A stretch of DNA of 64,000 nucleotides from Bacillota bacterium (GCA_023398615.1 JAEWSD010000210.1:50870-114869); one strand, 5' to 3'; numbered from the stretch's first letter, positions 16,541 through 26,238 are shown. Notes: generated by a model not told the origin, from the sequence alone. Numbers and translations: made by a program.

Positions 16541-18604
16541 ATGTCTAAGAATCTTGTAATTGTGGAATCACCTGCAAAAGCAAAAACAATAAAGAAATTT
16601 CTCGGTACCAGCTATGAAGTGATAGCATCGAACGGCCATGTGAGGGATTTGCCGAAGAGCCAGTTGGGAATTGATGTTCAGAATGATTTTGAACCGAAAT
16701 ATATAACGATACGCGGAAAAGGAGACCTGCTTGCGAAGCTTAGGAAGGAAGTAAAGAAAGCCGATAAGGTCTACCTTGCGACCGACCCCGACCGCGAAGG
16801 GGAGGCCATCTCCTGGCACCTGTCAAACACCTTGAAACTGGCTGATCACAATGCCAGCAGGATAACCTTTAATGAGATTACCAAGAATGCAATTAAAGCA
16901 TCGATTAAACAGGCAAGGGAGATTGACATGAATCTGGTTAACTCTCAGCAGACCAGACGTATGCTGGACCGTATGGTCGGTTACAGTATAAGCCCGCTGC
17001 TATGGGCCAAGGTAAAAAGGGGTTTAAGCGCCGGCAGGGTACAATCCGTCGCCCTTCGCATCATATGTGACAGGGAAGAAGAAATCAACGCATTTGTGCC
17101 CGAAGAGTACTGGAATCTGGAAGCCGATTTTCATGTGGAAGGTGACAGTAAACCGCTTACGGCAAAGTTTGCCGGCAAGGGAAACGGTAAAACCGTTATC
17201 CAGTCGGAGGAAGAGCTGAATAATATACTCAAAGAGTTAAAGGATGCAAAGTTCCGTATTACAGAGATTAAGCGGGGGGAGAGACAAAAAAAATCCCCTC
17301 TGCCATTCACAACCAGTACACTGCAGCAGGAAGCCGCAAAAACACTTAATTTTTCAACCTCCAAAACGATGCGGCTTGCACAGCAGCTGTATGAAGGCGT
17401 CGATATCAAGGATCACGGAACCGTTGGGTTAATTACCTATCTGCGTACGGATTCGGTGAGGATATCGGAGGAAGCGGACGGTAATGCAAGGGCATTTATA
17501 GAAGAGAATTACGGTTCGGAATTTGTTGCGGACAGAGAGCCGAGTAAGGAAACCGGCAAGAAAATACAGGATGCCCATGAGGCGATCCGTCCGACCTATG
17601 TAACCCTGACCCCTGTCATTGTAAAAGAATCCTTAAGCCGAGATCAATTCCGGCTGTATCAGCTTATCTGGAAGAGATTCGTCGCAAGCCGGATGCAATC
17701 GGCGAAATATGAGACTACATCGGTCAGAATCGAAGGCAACGGCTACCGCTTTACCACATCCGCTTCAAAGCTGGTATTTGAAGGCTACATGTCCGTATAT
17801 ACGACGGAGGAAGACGAAAAGCAAAGCAATACCCTGTTAAAATCCTTAAGCGAGAAAACCGGGCTGGCCTTGGATAAATTTAATTACAGCCAGCATTTTA
17901 CCCAGCCTCCCGCACATTATACGGAAGCCTCCCTGGTTAAGATCATGGAGGAGCTTGGAATAGGCAGGCCAAGTACTTATGCTCCCACGATCACTACCAT
18001 ACTGGCCCGCAGATATGTGATCAAGGATAATAAGAACCTGTACGTGACAGAGCTTGGCGAAGTGGTTAACAACATCATGAAACAGGCATTCTCAAGCATT
18101 GTCGATGTGAATTTCACGGCAAACCTGGAATCCCTCCTGGACAGGGTGGAAGACGGTTCCGTACAGTGGAAAACCGTAATCCGCAATTTTTATCCGGATT
18201 TGGATGCTGCTGTCAGCCATGCGGAAAAGAACCTTGAGGAAATTAAGATTGAGGATGAGGTTACGGATGTAATCTGTGAGGAGTGCGGCAGGAATATGGT
18301 GATAAAATACGGCCCGCACGGAAAGTTTTTAGCTTGCCCCGGCTTTCCGGAATGCAAGAATACAAAGACCTATCTGGAGAAGATTGGGGTTGCCTGTCCG
18401 TTATGCGGAAAGGATGTCGTCATACGTAAGACGAAAAAGGGGAGAAGATATTACGGCTGTGAAAATAATCCGGAATGCGAATTCATGACATGGTCAAAGC
18501 CATCGAATAAAAAATGCCCAAAGTGCAACAGCTTTATGGTAGAAAAAGGTTCGAAATTAGTATGTAGTGACGAAAAATGTGGATATATTTTCACGAATAA
18601 ATAA
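16541..18604 (+). CDS. topA: DNA topoisomerase I
   Basis: Type IA topoisomerase that relaxes negative supercoils by single-strand passage. The 687-residue protein starts with the TOPRIM domain (LVIVESPAKAKTIKKFLG; acidic DPDREGEAISWHL), has the catalytic tyrosine in GLITYLRTDSVRIS (Tyr300), and ends with three zinc-ribbon-like Cys clusters (CEECGRNM, CPLCGKDV, CPKCNSFM). Start at ATG behind AAGGGGAGAG. Placed between dprA and codY as in Bacillus (topA to codY region). No clear terminator follows. Confidence 0.98.
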   Translation: MSKNLVIVESPAKAKTIKKFLGTSYEVIASNGHVRDLPKSQLGIDVQNDFEPKYITIRGKGDLLAKLRKEVKKADKVYLATDPDREGEAISWHLSNTLKLADHNASRITFNEITKNAIKASIKQAREIDMNLVNSQQTRRMLDRMVGYSISPLLWAKVKRGLSAGRVQSVALRIICDREEEINAFVPEEYWNLEADFHVEGDSKPLTAKFAGKGNGKTVIQSEEELNNILKELKDAKFRITEIKRGERQKKSPLPFTTSTLQQEAAKTLNFSTSKTMRLAQQLYEGVDIKDHGTVGLITYLRTDSVRISEEADGNARAFIEENYGSEFVADREPSKETGKKIQDAHEAIRPTYVTLTPVIVKESLSRDQFRLYQLIWKRFVASRMQSAKYETTSVRIEGNGYRFTTSASKLVFEGYMSVYTTEEDEKQSNTLLKSLSEKTGLALDKFNYSQHFTQPPAHYTEASLVKIMEELGIGRPSTYAPTITTILARRYVIKDNKNLYVTELGEVVNNIMKQAFSSIVDVNFTANLESLLDRVEDGSVQWKTVIRNFYPDLDAAVSHAEKNLEEIKIEDEVTDVICEECGRNMVIKYGPHGKFLACPGFPECKNTKTYLEKIGVACPLCGKDVVIRKTKKGRRYYGCENNPECEFMTWSKPSNKKCPKCNSFMVEKGSKLVCSDEKCGYIFTNK

Positions 18605-18664
18605 GAAATTAATTAAAATATAAATATAGCGCGGTTAATGTGTGTCAAAATTACCAAATAGCTA

Positions 18665-18693
18665 TTGTTTTTGTGAAAAATGTATGTTAAGAT
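18665..18693 (+). promoter_or_regulatory. Possible SigA-type promoter upstream of codY
   Basis: TTGTTT, 17-base spacer, TAAGAT, about 143 bases before the codY start. The remaining gap (18605-18836) is very AT-rich and shows no other clear element. The -10 matches poorly, so this is tentative. Confidence 0.3.
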
Positions 18694-18836
18694 TTAGAAG
18701 GCGGCACAATTAAATGTATTAAACAATTAAATATATAAATAAAAATATATTTCATAATAATATATTTGTCGGCATGCTGCCTGATACGATGATAAGGTGT
18801 AGTATTCTTTTTAGTGGGGTACTGGGAGGTTGTTAC

Positions 18837-19607
18837 ATGGGCGTACAATTGTTAGACAAAACAAGAAAGATTAATAATCTTTTACACAATAATAATTCGC
18901 ATAAAGTCGTTTTTAACGATATATGTGAAGTATTAAGTGAAATTTTGGAGTCCAATATTCTTGTTATCAGTAAGAAGGGAAAGGTTTTAGGTGTAAAAAA
19001 CAGGGATGATATCACCGAAATCAAAGAGTTGATAAAGGATTCGGTCGGAGGTTATATTGATGCCCTTCTCAATGAAAGATTATTAAACATTCTATCCACC
19101 AAGGAGAATGTGAATCTTGTTACCTTAGGTTTTGAATTTACTCAGGATAATAGTTATCAGGCAATTATCATTCCGATCGATATAGCGGGAGAAAGGCTGG
19201 GTACCTTGTTCCTGTATAAAGCGGGACGACCCTATAACATAGATGATATCATTCTGAGCGAGTACGGAACTACGGTTGTCGGTCTTGAAATGATGCGCTC
19301 CGTAAATGAAGAGAATGCCGAGGAAAACAGAAAAGTTCAGATTGTAAAATCGGCGATCGGTACCTTATCGTTTTCCGAATTAGAGGCAATTACACATATA
19401 TTTGAGGAGCTGGAAGGCAACGAGGGAATTCTTGTTGCAAGCAAGATTGCAGACAGGGTAGGCATAACGAGGTCCGTTATTGTGAATGCCTTAAGAAAAT
19501 TTGAAAGCGCCGGAGTTATCGAGTCCAGATCGTCGGGAATGAAGGGAACCTATATCAAAGTACTTAACGATGTTGTGTTTGATGAATTGAAAAAATTGAA
19601 TAAATAA
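18837..19607 (+). CDS. codY: GTP-sensing global transcriptional regulator CodY
   Basis: CodY is a dimeric regulator that binds branched-chain amino acids and GTP and represses nutrient-starvation genes during growth. The 256 residues fit the family: an N-terminal GAF domain (LLDKTRKINNLL, ESNILVISKKGKVLG) and a winged helix with the diagnostic IADRVGITRSVIVNALRKFESAGVIESRS read in two parts. ATG 18837 follows GGGAGG by eight bases; the upstream start at 18774 is not supported. It lies directly before the fla/che operon; in B. subtilis CodY represses that operon directly. Confidence 0.98.
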   Translation: MGVQLLDKTRKINNLLHNNNSHKVVFNDICEVLSEILESNILVISKKGKVLGVKNRDDITEIKELIKDSVGGYIDALLNERLLNILSTKENVNLVTLGFEFTQDNSYQAIIIPIDIAGERLGTLFLYKAGRPYNIDDIILSEYGTTVVGLEMMRSVNEENAEENRKVQIVKSAIGTLSFSELEAITHIFEELEGNEGILVASKIADRVGITRSVIVNALRKFESAGVIESRSSGMKGTYIKVLNDVVFDELKKLNK

Positions 19608-19637
19608 TATATTAGAAACGGACTTCTAATATAATAC

Positions 19638-19679
19638 AAAAGGATTTGTGAGAATTATCTGACTCATAAGTCCTTTTTT
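19638..19679 (+). terminator. Rho-independent terminator after codY
   Basis: AAAGGATTTGTGAG pairs with CTCATAAGTCCTTT (two wobble pairs) and ends in TTTTTT. It separates codY from the fla/che promoter. Confidence 0.85.
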
Positions 19680-19730
19680 GATTAAATATTACAATAAGTA
19701 GTATTATTATACTAATTTTTTAAATATATC

Positions 19731-19759
19731 TTGTGTTTTTAATCAATAATTATTATAAT
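19731..19759 (+). promoter_or_regulatory. SigA-type promoter of the fla/che operon
   Basis: TTGTGT (19731-19736), 17-base spacer, TATAAT (19754-19759), 28 bases before the flgB start. It is the only clear promoter seen for the roughly 34.6-kb operon. An AATTTTTTAAATATA stretch (19714-19728) just upstream matches the 15-base CodY box at 11 positions. Confidence 0.65.
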
Positions 19760-19787
19760 TAGTTTAGTTATGAAAGGGGAGCTTATA

Positions 19788-20177
19788 ATGATAGGTTCGA
19801 ATGCTTATAATTACATTAATATCTTAAATAAGGCAGCAGATGCCAGTTGGGTAAGGAATGAGGTAATATCGAATAATATTGCCAATGTGAGTACCCCGAA
19901 TTACAAAAGGAAGGATATAGAATTTGAAAGCTATCTGGCCAAAGAACTTACAGGTTCCGGTTCTTTGGACCACAGGGTTGCGAATGTAAGGTTGAACTCA
20001 TTAAATGCTACTTCCTATACGGATCACTCCAATTTAAGCTATCGGCTTGACGGCAATAATGTGGATGCCGATTTGGAGAATGCAACTCTTTCTGAGAATC
20101 AGATCAGATATTATACGTTACTCGATGCAATGACGCAGGAATTCAGCAGAATCAGAGCTGTTTTAACAAGTAATTAG
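19788..20177 (+). CDS. flgB: Flagellar basal-body rod protein FlgB
   Basis: Proximal rod component exported by the flagellar type III apparatus. The 129 residues carry the N-terminal rod/hook motif NEVISNNIANVSTPNYKRKDIEF and end with the typical DAMTQEFSRIRAVL helix. ATG 19788 follows AAAGGGGAGC; the ATG at 19770 would leave almost no leader after the promoter. First gene of the fla/che operon, 12 bases before flgC. Confidence 0.96.
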   Translation: MIGSNAYNYINILNKAADASWVRNEVISNNIANVSTPNYKRKDIEFESYLAKELTGSGSLDHRVANVRLNSLNATSYTDHSNLSYRLDGNNVDADLENATLSENQIRYYTLLDAMTQEFSRIRAVLTSN

Positions 20178-20188
20178 GAGGAATATCA

Positions 20189-20632
20189 ATGTCTTCTATG
20201 AATGGTATGAATATCAGTGCCAGCGGGATGTCCGCACAGCGGCTCCGTATGGACGTTATTTCTCAGAATATTGCGAATGTAAATACAACGAGAGATGAAA
20301 ACGGCGATCCGTACAAACGGCAAACGGTGATTTTTGAGGAAAGAAATGTACATACTTTTGATAACGCATTAAAGACCGCGCAGGGCGGCACATTAGTCAG
20401 CAACGGAGTAAAGGTTACACACGTTGCGGTAGATAACGAAACACCCATGAATATGGTTTATGATCCGTCGCATCCGGATGCGGATAAGGACGGCTATGTG
20501 TCGTATCCGAATGTCAATACGGTTACGGAAATGACTGATTTAATTGATGCGAGCAGGTCTTTTGAAGCAAATGTTACGGCGTTTAATGCTACAAAGAATA
20601 TGGCTTTAAAAAGCTTAGAAGTTGGTAAATAG
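20189..20632 (+). CDS. flgC: Flagellar basal-body rod protein FlgC
   Basis: Proximal rod protein. The 147 residues have the N-terminal rod motif ASGMSAQRLRMDVISQNIANVNTTRDE and the C-terminal NVNTVTEMTDLIDASRSFEANV helix that packs in the rod. RBS AGGAGGAATATC precedes the ATG. Gene order flgB-flgC-fliE is conserved across Firmicutes. Confidence 0.97.
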   Translation: MSSMNGMNISASGMSAQRLRMDVISQNIANVNTTRDENGDPYKRQTVIFEERNVHTFDNALKTAQGGTLVSNGVKVTHVAVDNETPMNMVYDPSHPDADKDGYVSYPNVNTVTEMTDLIDASRSFEANVTAFNATKNMALKSLEVGK

Positions 20633-20645
20633 TGGGGGATGATCA

Positions 20646-20957
20646 ATGGATATCACACGGTTAAACAGTATCTCAAATCTTGATACATTAAGAAATGGCA
20701 CGGATGTTTTAAGCAAGACGAATAATAACGAAACCTTTGATAACATATTTCAATCGGCCCTCTCCATGATAAAGGAAACCAATAACCTGACGAATGCCGC
20801 GGAAAGTGAGGAAATCGCCTATTCTTTAGGACTGTCGGATAATCCGCTTGAACTTCAGGCCGCACAGTCAAAGGCAAACCTTTCCCTGCAATATACGGTA
20901 GCGGTAAGGAATAAGGTGTTGGAAGCATATAAGGAGATTATGAATCTCCAATTCTAA
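20646..20957 (+). CDS. fliE: Flagellar hook-basal body protein FliE
   Basis: FliE joins the MS ring to the rod. The 103-residue protein is short and helical; the C-terminal NPLELQAAQSKANLSLQYTVAVRNKVLEAY segment (positions about 67-96) is the conserved FliE core. It has a longer polar N-terminus. Follows flgC by 13 bases and precedes fliF by 30. Confidence 0.94.
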   Translation: MDITRLNSISNLDTLRNGTDVLSKTNNNETFDNIFQSALSMIKETNNLTNAAESEEIAYSLGLSDNPLELQAAQSKANLSLQYTVAVRNKVLEAYKEIMNLQF

Positions 20958-20987
20958 TTCTAACTCGATGGCCAGAGGAGCAGTAGC

Positions 20988-22583
20988 ATGATTGATAGAT
21001 TAAAACAGATACCCGTTCAACTACTTAAACAATGGAATAAATATACAAGCAAACAGAAAACTATCATTATCAGTGTGGTTGCTTTTGTCTTTTTGTCATT
21101 AATTATTCTCGTAAATGTAATGAACAGGACTAAGTATGAGACTTTGATTGTTAGTGAAGATAAAAAAGACGTAAGTGCGGTAGCAGAGCTCTTGAAAGCG
21201 GAGGGCATTGACTATAAGCTGGGAAGTGATGAACTGACCATATTAGTGGATGCCAGGAAGCGTTCGGATGCTCTTCTTTTACTTTACAGCAGTGATATCC
21301 CTACCTCGGGGTTAACCCTGGAAACGCTGCTGGATAACGGCATCGATACGACGAACAGCGACCGGAACTTAAAGCTGCATATGTACATGCAATCCGATAT
21401 CGTAAAAGCCCTGAAGGACATGAAGGGCATCGAGGGTGCCCAGGTGGATTATGTACCTGTAGACAATACCTTCAGCGTCTTATCCGAGAAACAGGATTAC
21501 CCGGTGAGCGTCAAGCTGAATGTAACGAAGGATTTTGAGCCGTCCAAGGCGGAAGGAATAGCGGAATACGTGGCGGCGGCAATCGGTAACAAATCGACCG
21601 ATAATGTTAAGGTTATAGATCAGGAAGGAAACCTGCTGTTCGGCGGCAAGGAGGACCTGTATTCCGGAAGCGCGAGTTCTGTTCTGGATTACCGGGAGAG
21701 GCTGGAGAACAACTATAATAACAATATTATCATGCTGATGATGAAGCTCGGTTATACGGAAGTGCAGCCTATGTTCAACTGGTCCCTGAATATGGACAAG
21801 GTGACCCAGATGTTCGAGGAACAGATCCCTGCGGAGGGACAGGAGCAGGGTCTGTATAAGAACTATTATTCCTATGATACCGAGAATACCAGCGGCAGCT
21901 CCGGCGGTACGCCGGGAACACAATCGAATGATGATGTCGGTTATAACATAGAAAACCCTGCGAATAACAATTCCTCCTCTTCGACCCTGGAGATCGAATA
22001 CCTGCCAAGCAAACGGGTAACCAATACGGCATACGAGGTCGGTGCGGTAAGGCCGGAGCAATCCTCCGGAACCCTTGTTATGATCAGGTCGGTAACCCAT
22101 AATGAGGACGAGCTGAAACTGCAGGGCGCCCTGGATGATATGTCATTTGACGAGTACCGGCTGGCGAATCAGGAAAGGCAGCCGATTACTGTGGAGCCGG
22201 ACGTATATACCGCGATATCGCGGGCTACCGGAATACCGGAAGAGAATATATCGATTATGGCTTATGAGCAGCCGGTATTTGTGCCAAGCACGAAGCATGG
22301 CCCGGGATGGACCTTCTATTTACAGCTTGTGCTTGTCATTTTAATGATTGCATTACTGCTATTTGTAGTATTTAGGGGAACGGCACCTATGGAAATTACG
22401 GAATTGGAACCGGAACTGTCAGTGGAACAGCTTTTGGCAACCACGAAAGAGAATCAGTCCCTGGATGATATAGAGTTTTCGGAGCAATCTGAAACGAAGA
22501 AGATGATTGACAAATTCGTTGACGAGAATCCGGAGGCGGTTGCGCAGCTGCTGCGTAACTGGCTGAATGACGAGTGGAATTAG
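20988..22583 (+). CDS. fliF: Flagellar MS-ring protein FliF
   Basis: FliF forms the membrane ring on which the flagellum is built. The 531 residues have a first membrane helix (IIISVVAFVFLSLIILVNVM) near residue 25-44, a secretin/YscJ-like ring domain (ISVVAELLKAEGIDYKLG; KDMKGIEGAQVDYVPV), a Gly/Ser/Asn-rich loop around residue 300-325, a second membrane helix (LQLVLVILMIALLLFVVF) near 445 and a C-terminal FliG-binding tail (NPEAVAQLLRNWLNDEW). The RBS is weak (GAGGAGCAGTAGC). fliG follows. Confidence 0.97.
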   Translation: MIDRLKQIPVQLLKQWNKYTSKQKTIIISVVAFVFLSLIILVNVMNRTKYETLIVSEDKKDVSAVAELLKAEGIDYKLGSDELTILVDARKRSDALLLLYSSDIPTSGLTLETLLDNGIDTTNSDRNLKLHMYMQSDIVKALKDMKGIEGAQVDYVPVDNTFSVLSEKQDYPVSVKLNVTKDFEPSKAEGIAEYVAAAIGNKSTDNVKVIDQEGNLLFGGKEDLYSGSASSVLDYRERLENNYNNNIIMLMMKLGYTEVQPMFNWSLNMDKVTQMFEEQIPAEGQEQGLYKNYYSYDTENTSGSSGGTPGTQSNDDVGYNIENPANNNSSSSTLEIEYLPSKRVTNTAYEVGAVRPEQSSGTLVMIRSVTHNEDELKLQGALDDMSFDEYRLANQERQPITVEPDVYTAISRATGIPEENISIMAYEQPVFVPSTKHGPGWTFYLQLVLVILMIALLLFVVFRGTAPMEITELEPELSVEQLLATTKENQSLDDIEFSEQSETKKMIDKFVDENPEAVAQLLRNWLNDEWN

Positions 22584-22606
22584 GGAATTGTTAAAGGAGG
22601 GTGTAT

Positions 22607-23617
22607 ATGCCAAAGAATTCTGAGATAACCGGTATACAAAAAGCAGCCGTACTGCTGATTGCACTTGGCCCGGAGAAGTCCGCAAGTATTTTTAAACATC
22701 TGAAAGAGGAAGAAATCGAACAGCTTACGCTTGAAATAGCCAATACCCGAAGTGTTTCGCCTGCCACCAAGGAACAGGTCCTGGATGAATTCTATGAGAT
22801 CTGCCTTGCTCAGCAATATATTGCCGAAGGCGGTATTGCTTACGCAAAAGAGCTTTTGGAGAAGGCGCTGGGGGAAGATAAGGCAAAGGATGTTATCGGC
22901 AGGCTGACGGCTTCCTTGCAGGTTCGGCCGTTTGAGTTTGTACGAAAGACCGACGCAAGCCAGATGTTAAACTTTATACAGGATGAGCATCCTCAAACAA
23001 TTGCCCTTATTTTGTCCTATCTTTCATCGAGCCAGGCTTCCGCGATCATCTCCGCCCTGCCGCCGGATAAACAGGCGGATGTTGCAAAACGTATCGCCCA
23101 GATGGACCGTACCTCTCCGGATGTTATTAAAGAGGTGGAGAGAGTACTGGAACGTAAATTGTCCTCACTGGTTAATCAGGATTATACGATCGTCGGCGGC
23201 GTGGATGCTATCGTAGCTATTTTAAATACGGTAGACAGAGGTACGGAGAAGCATATCATGGAAAACCTTGAGATTGAAGAGCCTGAACTGGCTGATGAGA
23301 TCCGAAGGAAGATGTTCGTATTCGAGGATATTCTTTCTCTGGATGATAAATCGATCCAGAGAGTTTTGAGAGAAGTTGACAATAATGAACTTGCGGTTGC
23401 CTTGAAGGGTTCCAATGAGGAAGTGCAGACGGTTATCTTCAACAACCTGTCAAAGCGTTTGTCGGCTATGATTAAGGAAGATATGGAATTCATGGGCCCT
23501 GTACGTTTGAAGGATGTAGAGGAAGCACAGCAGAAGATTGTAAATATAATCAGAAAACTGGAGGACTCCGCTGAGATTATTATTTCCAGAGGTGGAGGTG
23601 ATGAGATCATTGTCTAA
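22607..23617 (+). CDS. fliG: Flagellar motor switch protein FliG
   Basis: FliG is the rotor protein that interacts with MotA and sets rotation. The 336 residues contain the N domain (KAAVLLIALGPEKSASIFKHL), middle domain with the conserved EHPQTIALILSYL, and C domain (FVFEDILSLDDKSIQRVLREVD) with charged motor residues. An in-frame GTG at 22601 is part of the Shine-Dalgarno; ATG 22607 lies after AAAGGAGGG. Its 3' end overlaps fliH by eight bases. Confidence 0.98.
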   Translation: MPKNSEITGIQKAAVLLIALGPEKSASIFKHLKEEEIEQLTLEIANTRSVSPATKEQVLDEFYEICLAQQYIAEGGIAYAKELLEKALGEDKAKDVIGRLTASLQVRPFEFVRKTDASQMLNFIQDEHPQTIALILSYLSSSQASAIISALPPDKQADVAKRIAQMDRTSPDVIKEVERVLERKLSSLVNQDYTIVGGVDAIVAILNTVDRGTEKHIMENLEIEEPELADEIRRKMFVFEDILSLDDKSIQRVLREVDNNELAVALKGSNEEVQTVIFNNLSKRLSAMIKEDMEFMGPVRLKDVEEAQQKIVNIIRKLEDSAEIIISRGGGDEIIV

Positions 23618-24443
23618 TCTTATTAAATCCAGATATGTTTATGTGAATGATGAGAACAGGAAGATCATCGACTCTAACGGGAAAAGTGAAGAACTGCGTA
23701 CCATTTATTTAAATCGCCGGCCGGAACAGCTGCCCGGGGATACGAAGGCCTCAAAGGAGGATTCTTCGGACAGTGAGGATATTGTTTTCCGGGAAGGCTT
23801 GCAGGTTTCCGTAATAGACAATGTGCTGCCGGAGGAAGAAGAGAAGCAGCAGCGGATGCAGGGAGAGCAGATTATCGCCGATGCAAGGGAAGAGGCGGAC
23901 CGGATACGAAAGCAGGCGGAAGAGGAAGCCGGAATAGCCGCTCAGGAGATTTTGGAGGAAGCCAGAAAGAAAGGCTATGAAGACGGACTGCAAAAGGGTA
24001 TGGCCGAAGCGGACCGGGCAAAGGCAGAGCTTGAGGAGCTAAAGCAGAAACATAACGAGGAATACCTGGAACAGATAGCCGGACTGGAGCCTGCGTTCGG
24101 AGAAATCGTGGCACAGCTTGTTGAAAAGCTTACAGGTGTTGCGGTAGAAGATAAAAAGAATGTTATTCTTTATCTGATACATAATTCCATCATGGATTCC
24201 AATAACAGTAAATCCTATGCGATAAGAGTTTCGAAGGAAGATTATGATTACGTACTGTCCAGAAAAGAGGAATTGTACCGCCTTGTAACTCAGGATACGG
24301 TAATTGATATTATCTCCGACAAAAACCTGGAAAGAAACCAATGTCTGATAGAAACGGACGCCGGAATGCTTGATTGCAGCCTTGATGTTGAGCTTGCCAA
24401 TCTGATTCAGGATATAAAGCTTCTTTCGAAACAGAAGAGCTAG
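23610..24443 (+). CDS. fliH: Flagellar assembly protein FliH
   Basis: FliH is the stator-like regulator of the FliI export ATPase. The sequence has an N-terminal polar region, a long Glu/Arg/Ala-rich coiled coil (about residues 85-155) and a C-terminal domain resembling the V/F-ATPase delta/E subunits (VEKLTGVAVEDKKNVILYLIHN). The start is best placed at TTG 23610: a full GGAGGTGA lies eight bases upstream inside the end of fliG, and the product then begins MSNLIKSRYV. GTG 23592 and ATG 23601 are in-frame alternatives. 277 residues. Confidence 0.9.
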   Translation: MSNLIKSRYVYVNDENRKIIDSNGKSEELRTIYLNRRPEQLPGDTKASKEDSSDSEDIVFREGLQVSVIDNVLPEEEEKQQRMQGEQIIADAREEADRIRKQAEEEAGIAAQEILEEARKKGYEDGLQKGMAEADRAKAELEELKQKHNEEYLEQIAGLEPAFGEIVAQLVEKLTGVAVEDKKNVILYLIHNSIMDSNNSKSYAIRVSKEDYDYVLSRKEELYRLVTQDTVIDIISDKNLERNQCLIETDAGMLDCSLDVELANLIQDIKLLSKQKS

Positions 24444-24456
24444 AAGGCAGGTATCT

Positions 24457-25767
24457 ATGATTACTGTAGATTTAGATAAATATAGGAATTTGCTTGATAA
24501 GTCGTATGAAAAAAGGCTGGGGAAAGTAATAAAGGTTGTCGGGCTGACGGTGGAATCGATAGGGCCCAACGCAAATCTTAACGATTTGTGCAGGATTGTA
24601 TCCAAGGATAAATCCCAGACAGTCATGGCGGAAGTAGTAGGCTTCCGGGACGACAGAATCCTTTTAATGCCCTATGGGAATGTGGAAGGAATCGGCGTCG
24701 GAAGTACTGTTGAATCTACGATGCAGCCTTTAATGGTTCAGGTTAATGACAGCCTGCTTGGGAAGACCCTGGACGGCCTGGGACGGCCTATCGATAATTC
24801 GGAGCTGGCGTTCTCGGAAGGTTATTCCGTTGAAGCACAGCCTCCCGATCCCTTGAAAAGAAAGCTGATCGACGAAGCCCTTCCGTTAGGTGTAAAAGCG
24901 GTGGACGGACTGATAACAGTCGGGAAAGGGCAAAGAATCGGGATTTTTGCCGGCAGCGGAGTAGGTAAAAGCACACTGCTCGGAATGTTTGCCAGAAATA
25001 CAAAGGCAGATATCAATGTAATTGCCTTGATCGGCGAACGCGGAAGAGAGGTTCGTGAGTTTATCGAAAGAGATTTAGGGGAGGAAGGTTTAAGGCGTTC
25101 CGTGGTGGTAGTTGCAACCTCGGACAAACCGGCGCTGATCAGAAAGAAGGCGGCCAAAACGGCAACGGCGATAGCGGAATATTTCAGAGACCAGGGAAGG
25201 AACGTCCTGCTTATGATGGATTCCCTCACACGTTTTTCTATGGCACAGCGTGAAATAGGCCTGGCTTCGGGTGAACCCCCGGTATCAAGGGGATATCCGC
25301 CGAGTGTATACTCGGAAATGCCAAAATTACTGGAAAGGGCAGGAAATTCCGAAAAAGGTTCCATAACCGGATTATACACGGTATTGGTTGACGGGGATGA
25401 TTTTAACGAGCCGATTACCGATACTGCCAGAGGCATCCTGGACGGCCATATCATGCTCACCAGGAAGATGGCCAATAAGAATCATTATCCTGCAATTGAT
25501 GTATTGCAAAGTATTTCCCGTGTCATGTCTACAATTGTGACGGATGAACATAAAAAGACGGCCGGCACGTTAAAGATGGTGCTGGCTACCTATGAAGAAG
25601 CGGAAGACCTGATTAATATCGGTGCTTATAAAAGCGGTTCCAATAAGAGCATCGATTATGCGATTTCCAAAATTGATGCGGTGAATGATTTCCTGACACA
25701 GGATGTGCATAAGAAATTGGATTTTGATGAGACAGTCAATGCTTTAACTGCAATATTTGCAGAATAA
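24457..25767 (+). CDS. fliI: Flagellum-specific export ATPase FliI
   Basis: FliI hydrolyses ATP to help unfold and export flagellar proteins. The 436-residue protein resembles the F1 beta subunit: Walker A FAGSGVGKSTLLGMFARN near residue 164, IGERGREVREFIE, Walker B NVLLMMDSLTRFSMAQRE near 250 and the PPSVYSEMPKLLERAG loop. It is bracketed by fliH and fliJ, its export partners. Confidence 0.98.
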   Translation: MITVDLDKYRNLLDKSYEKRLGKVIKVVGLTVESIGPNANLNDLCRIVSKDKSQTVMAEVVGFRDDRILLMPYGNVEGIGVGSTVESTMQPLMVQVNDSLLGKTLDGLGRPIDNSELAFSEGYSVEAQPPDPLKRKLIDEALPLGVKAVDGLITVGKGQRIGIFAGSGVGKSTLLGMFARNTKADINVIALIGERGREVREFIERDLGEEGLRRSVVVVATSDKPALIRKKAAKTATAIAEYFRDQGRNVLLMMDSLTRFSMAQREIGLASGEPPVSRGYPPSVYSEMPKLLERAGNSEKGSITGLYTVLVDGDDFNEPITDTARGILDGHIMLTRKMANKNHYPAIDVLQSISRVMSTIVTDEHKKTAGTLKMVLATYEEAEDLINIGAYKSGSNKSIDYAISKIDAVNDFLTQDVHKKLDFDETVNALTAIFAE

Positions 25768-25779
25768 CAGGGTGGATGA

Positions 25780-26238
25780 ATGACGAAATTTGTTTATAAA
25801 ATGGAAAGCATTCTGAATATTAAATATAAAATGGAGGAACAGGCGAAAACGGCATATGGGAACGCCAGGCTTCGCCTGACCGAAGAAGAGGAAAAGCTGG
25901 AGGCATACCGCCGGAAGCTGGTAGATTACCAGGGTGGTTTAAGGGAATTAATGCAATCCAGATTAAACCTTGCGGAAATCCGGAGACTCGAGAATGCCGT
26001 TGAAGTCATGAAGGTATATATAAGCCGTCAGCAGATTGCGGTAAAGAAAGCCGAGCAGCAGCTGGAAGCTGCAAGAGTCCGGTTAAGGGCTGCAATGATG
26101 GAGCGAAAAACGCATGAGAAGTTGAAAGATAAGGCATTCGAGAATTTTAAATTGGAATACGAGGCTGACCAAAGGAAAGAAATCGATGAGCTTGTCAGTT
26201 TTCAATATAACAGACCTGCCGGCGGCCAGGAGGAATAG
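25780..26238 (+). CDS. fliJ: Flagellar export protein FliJ
   Basis: FliJ is the coiled-coil stalk of the export ATPase complex. The 152 residues are almost wholly helical and charged, beginning FVYKMESILNIKYKMEEQAK, with Arg/Glu/Gln heptads through the middle. Identification rests on this pattern and on the position directly after fliI. GGTGGATGA precedes the ATG; the next gene starts two bases after its stop. Confidence 0.9.
   Translation: MTKFVYKMESILNIKYKMEEQAKTAYGNARLRLTEEEEKLEAYRRKLVDYQGGLRELMQSRLNLAEIRRLENAVEVMKVYISRQQIAVKKAEQQLEAARVRLRAAMMERKTHEKLKDKAFENFKLEYEADQRKEIDELVSFQYNRPAGGQEE

Noticed and set aside
24822..25475. 217-codon open frame antisense to fliI, and other long antisense frames (for example 30214-30996 and 26259-26897)
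   Set aside because: They lie wholly within well-supported genes, show low-complexity shadow composition and lack ribosome binding sites.
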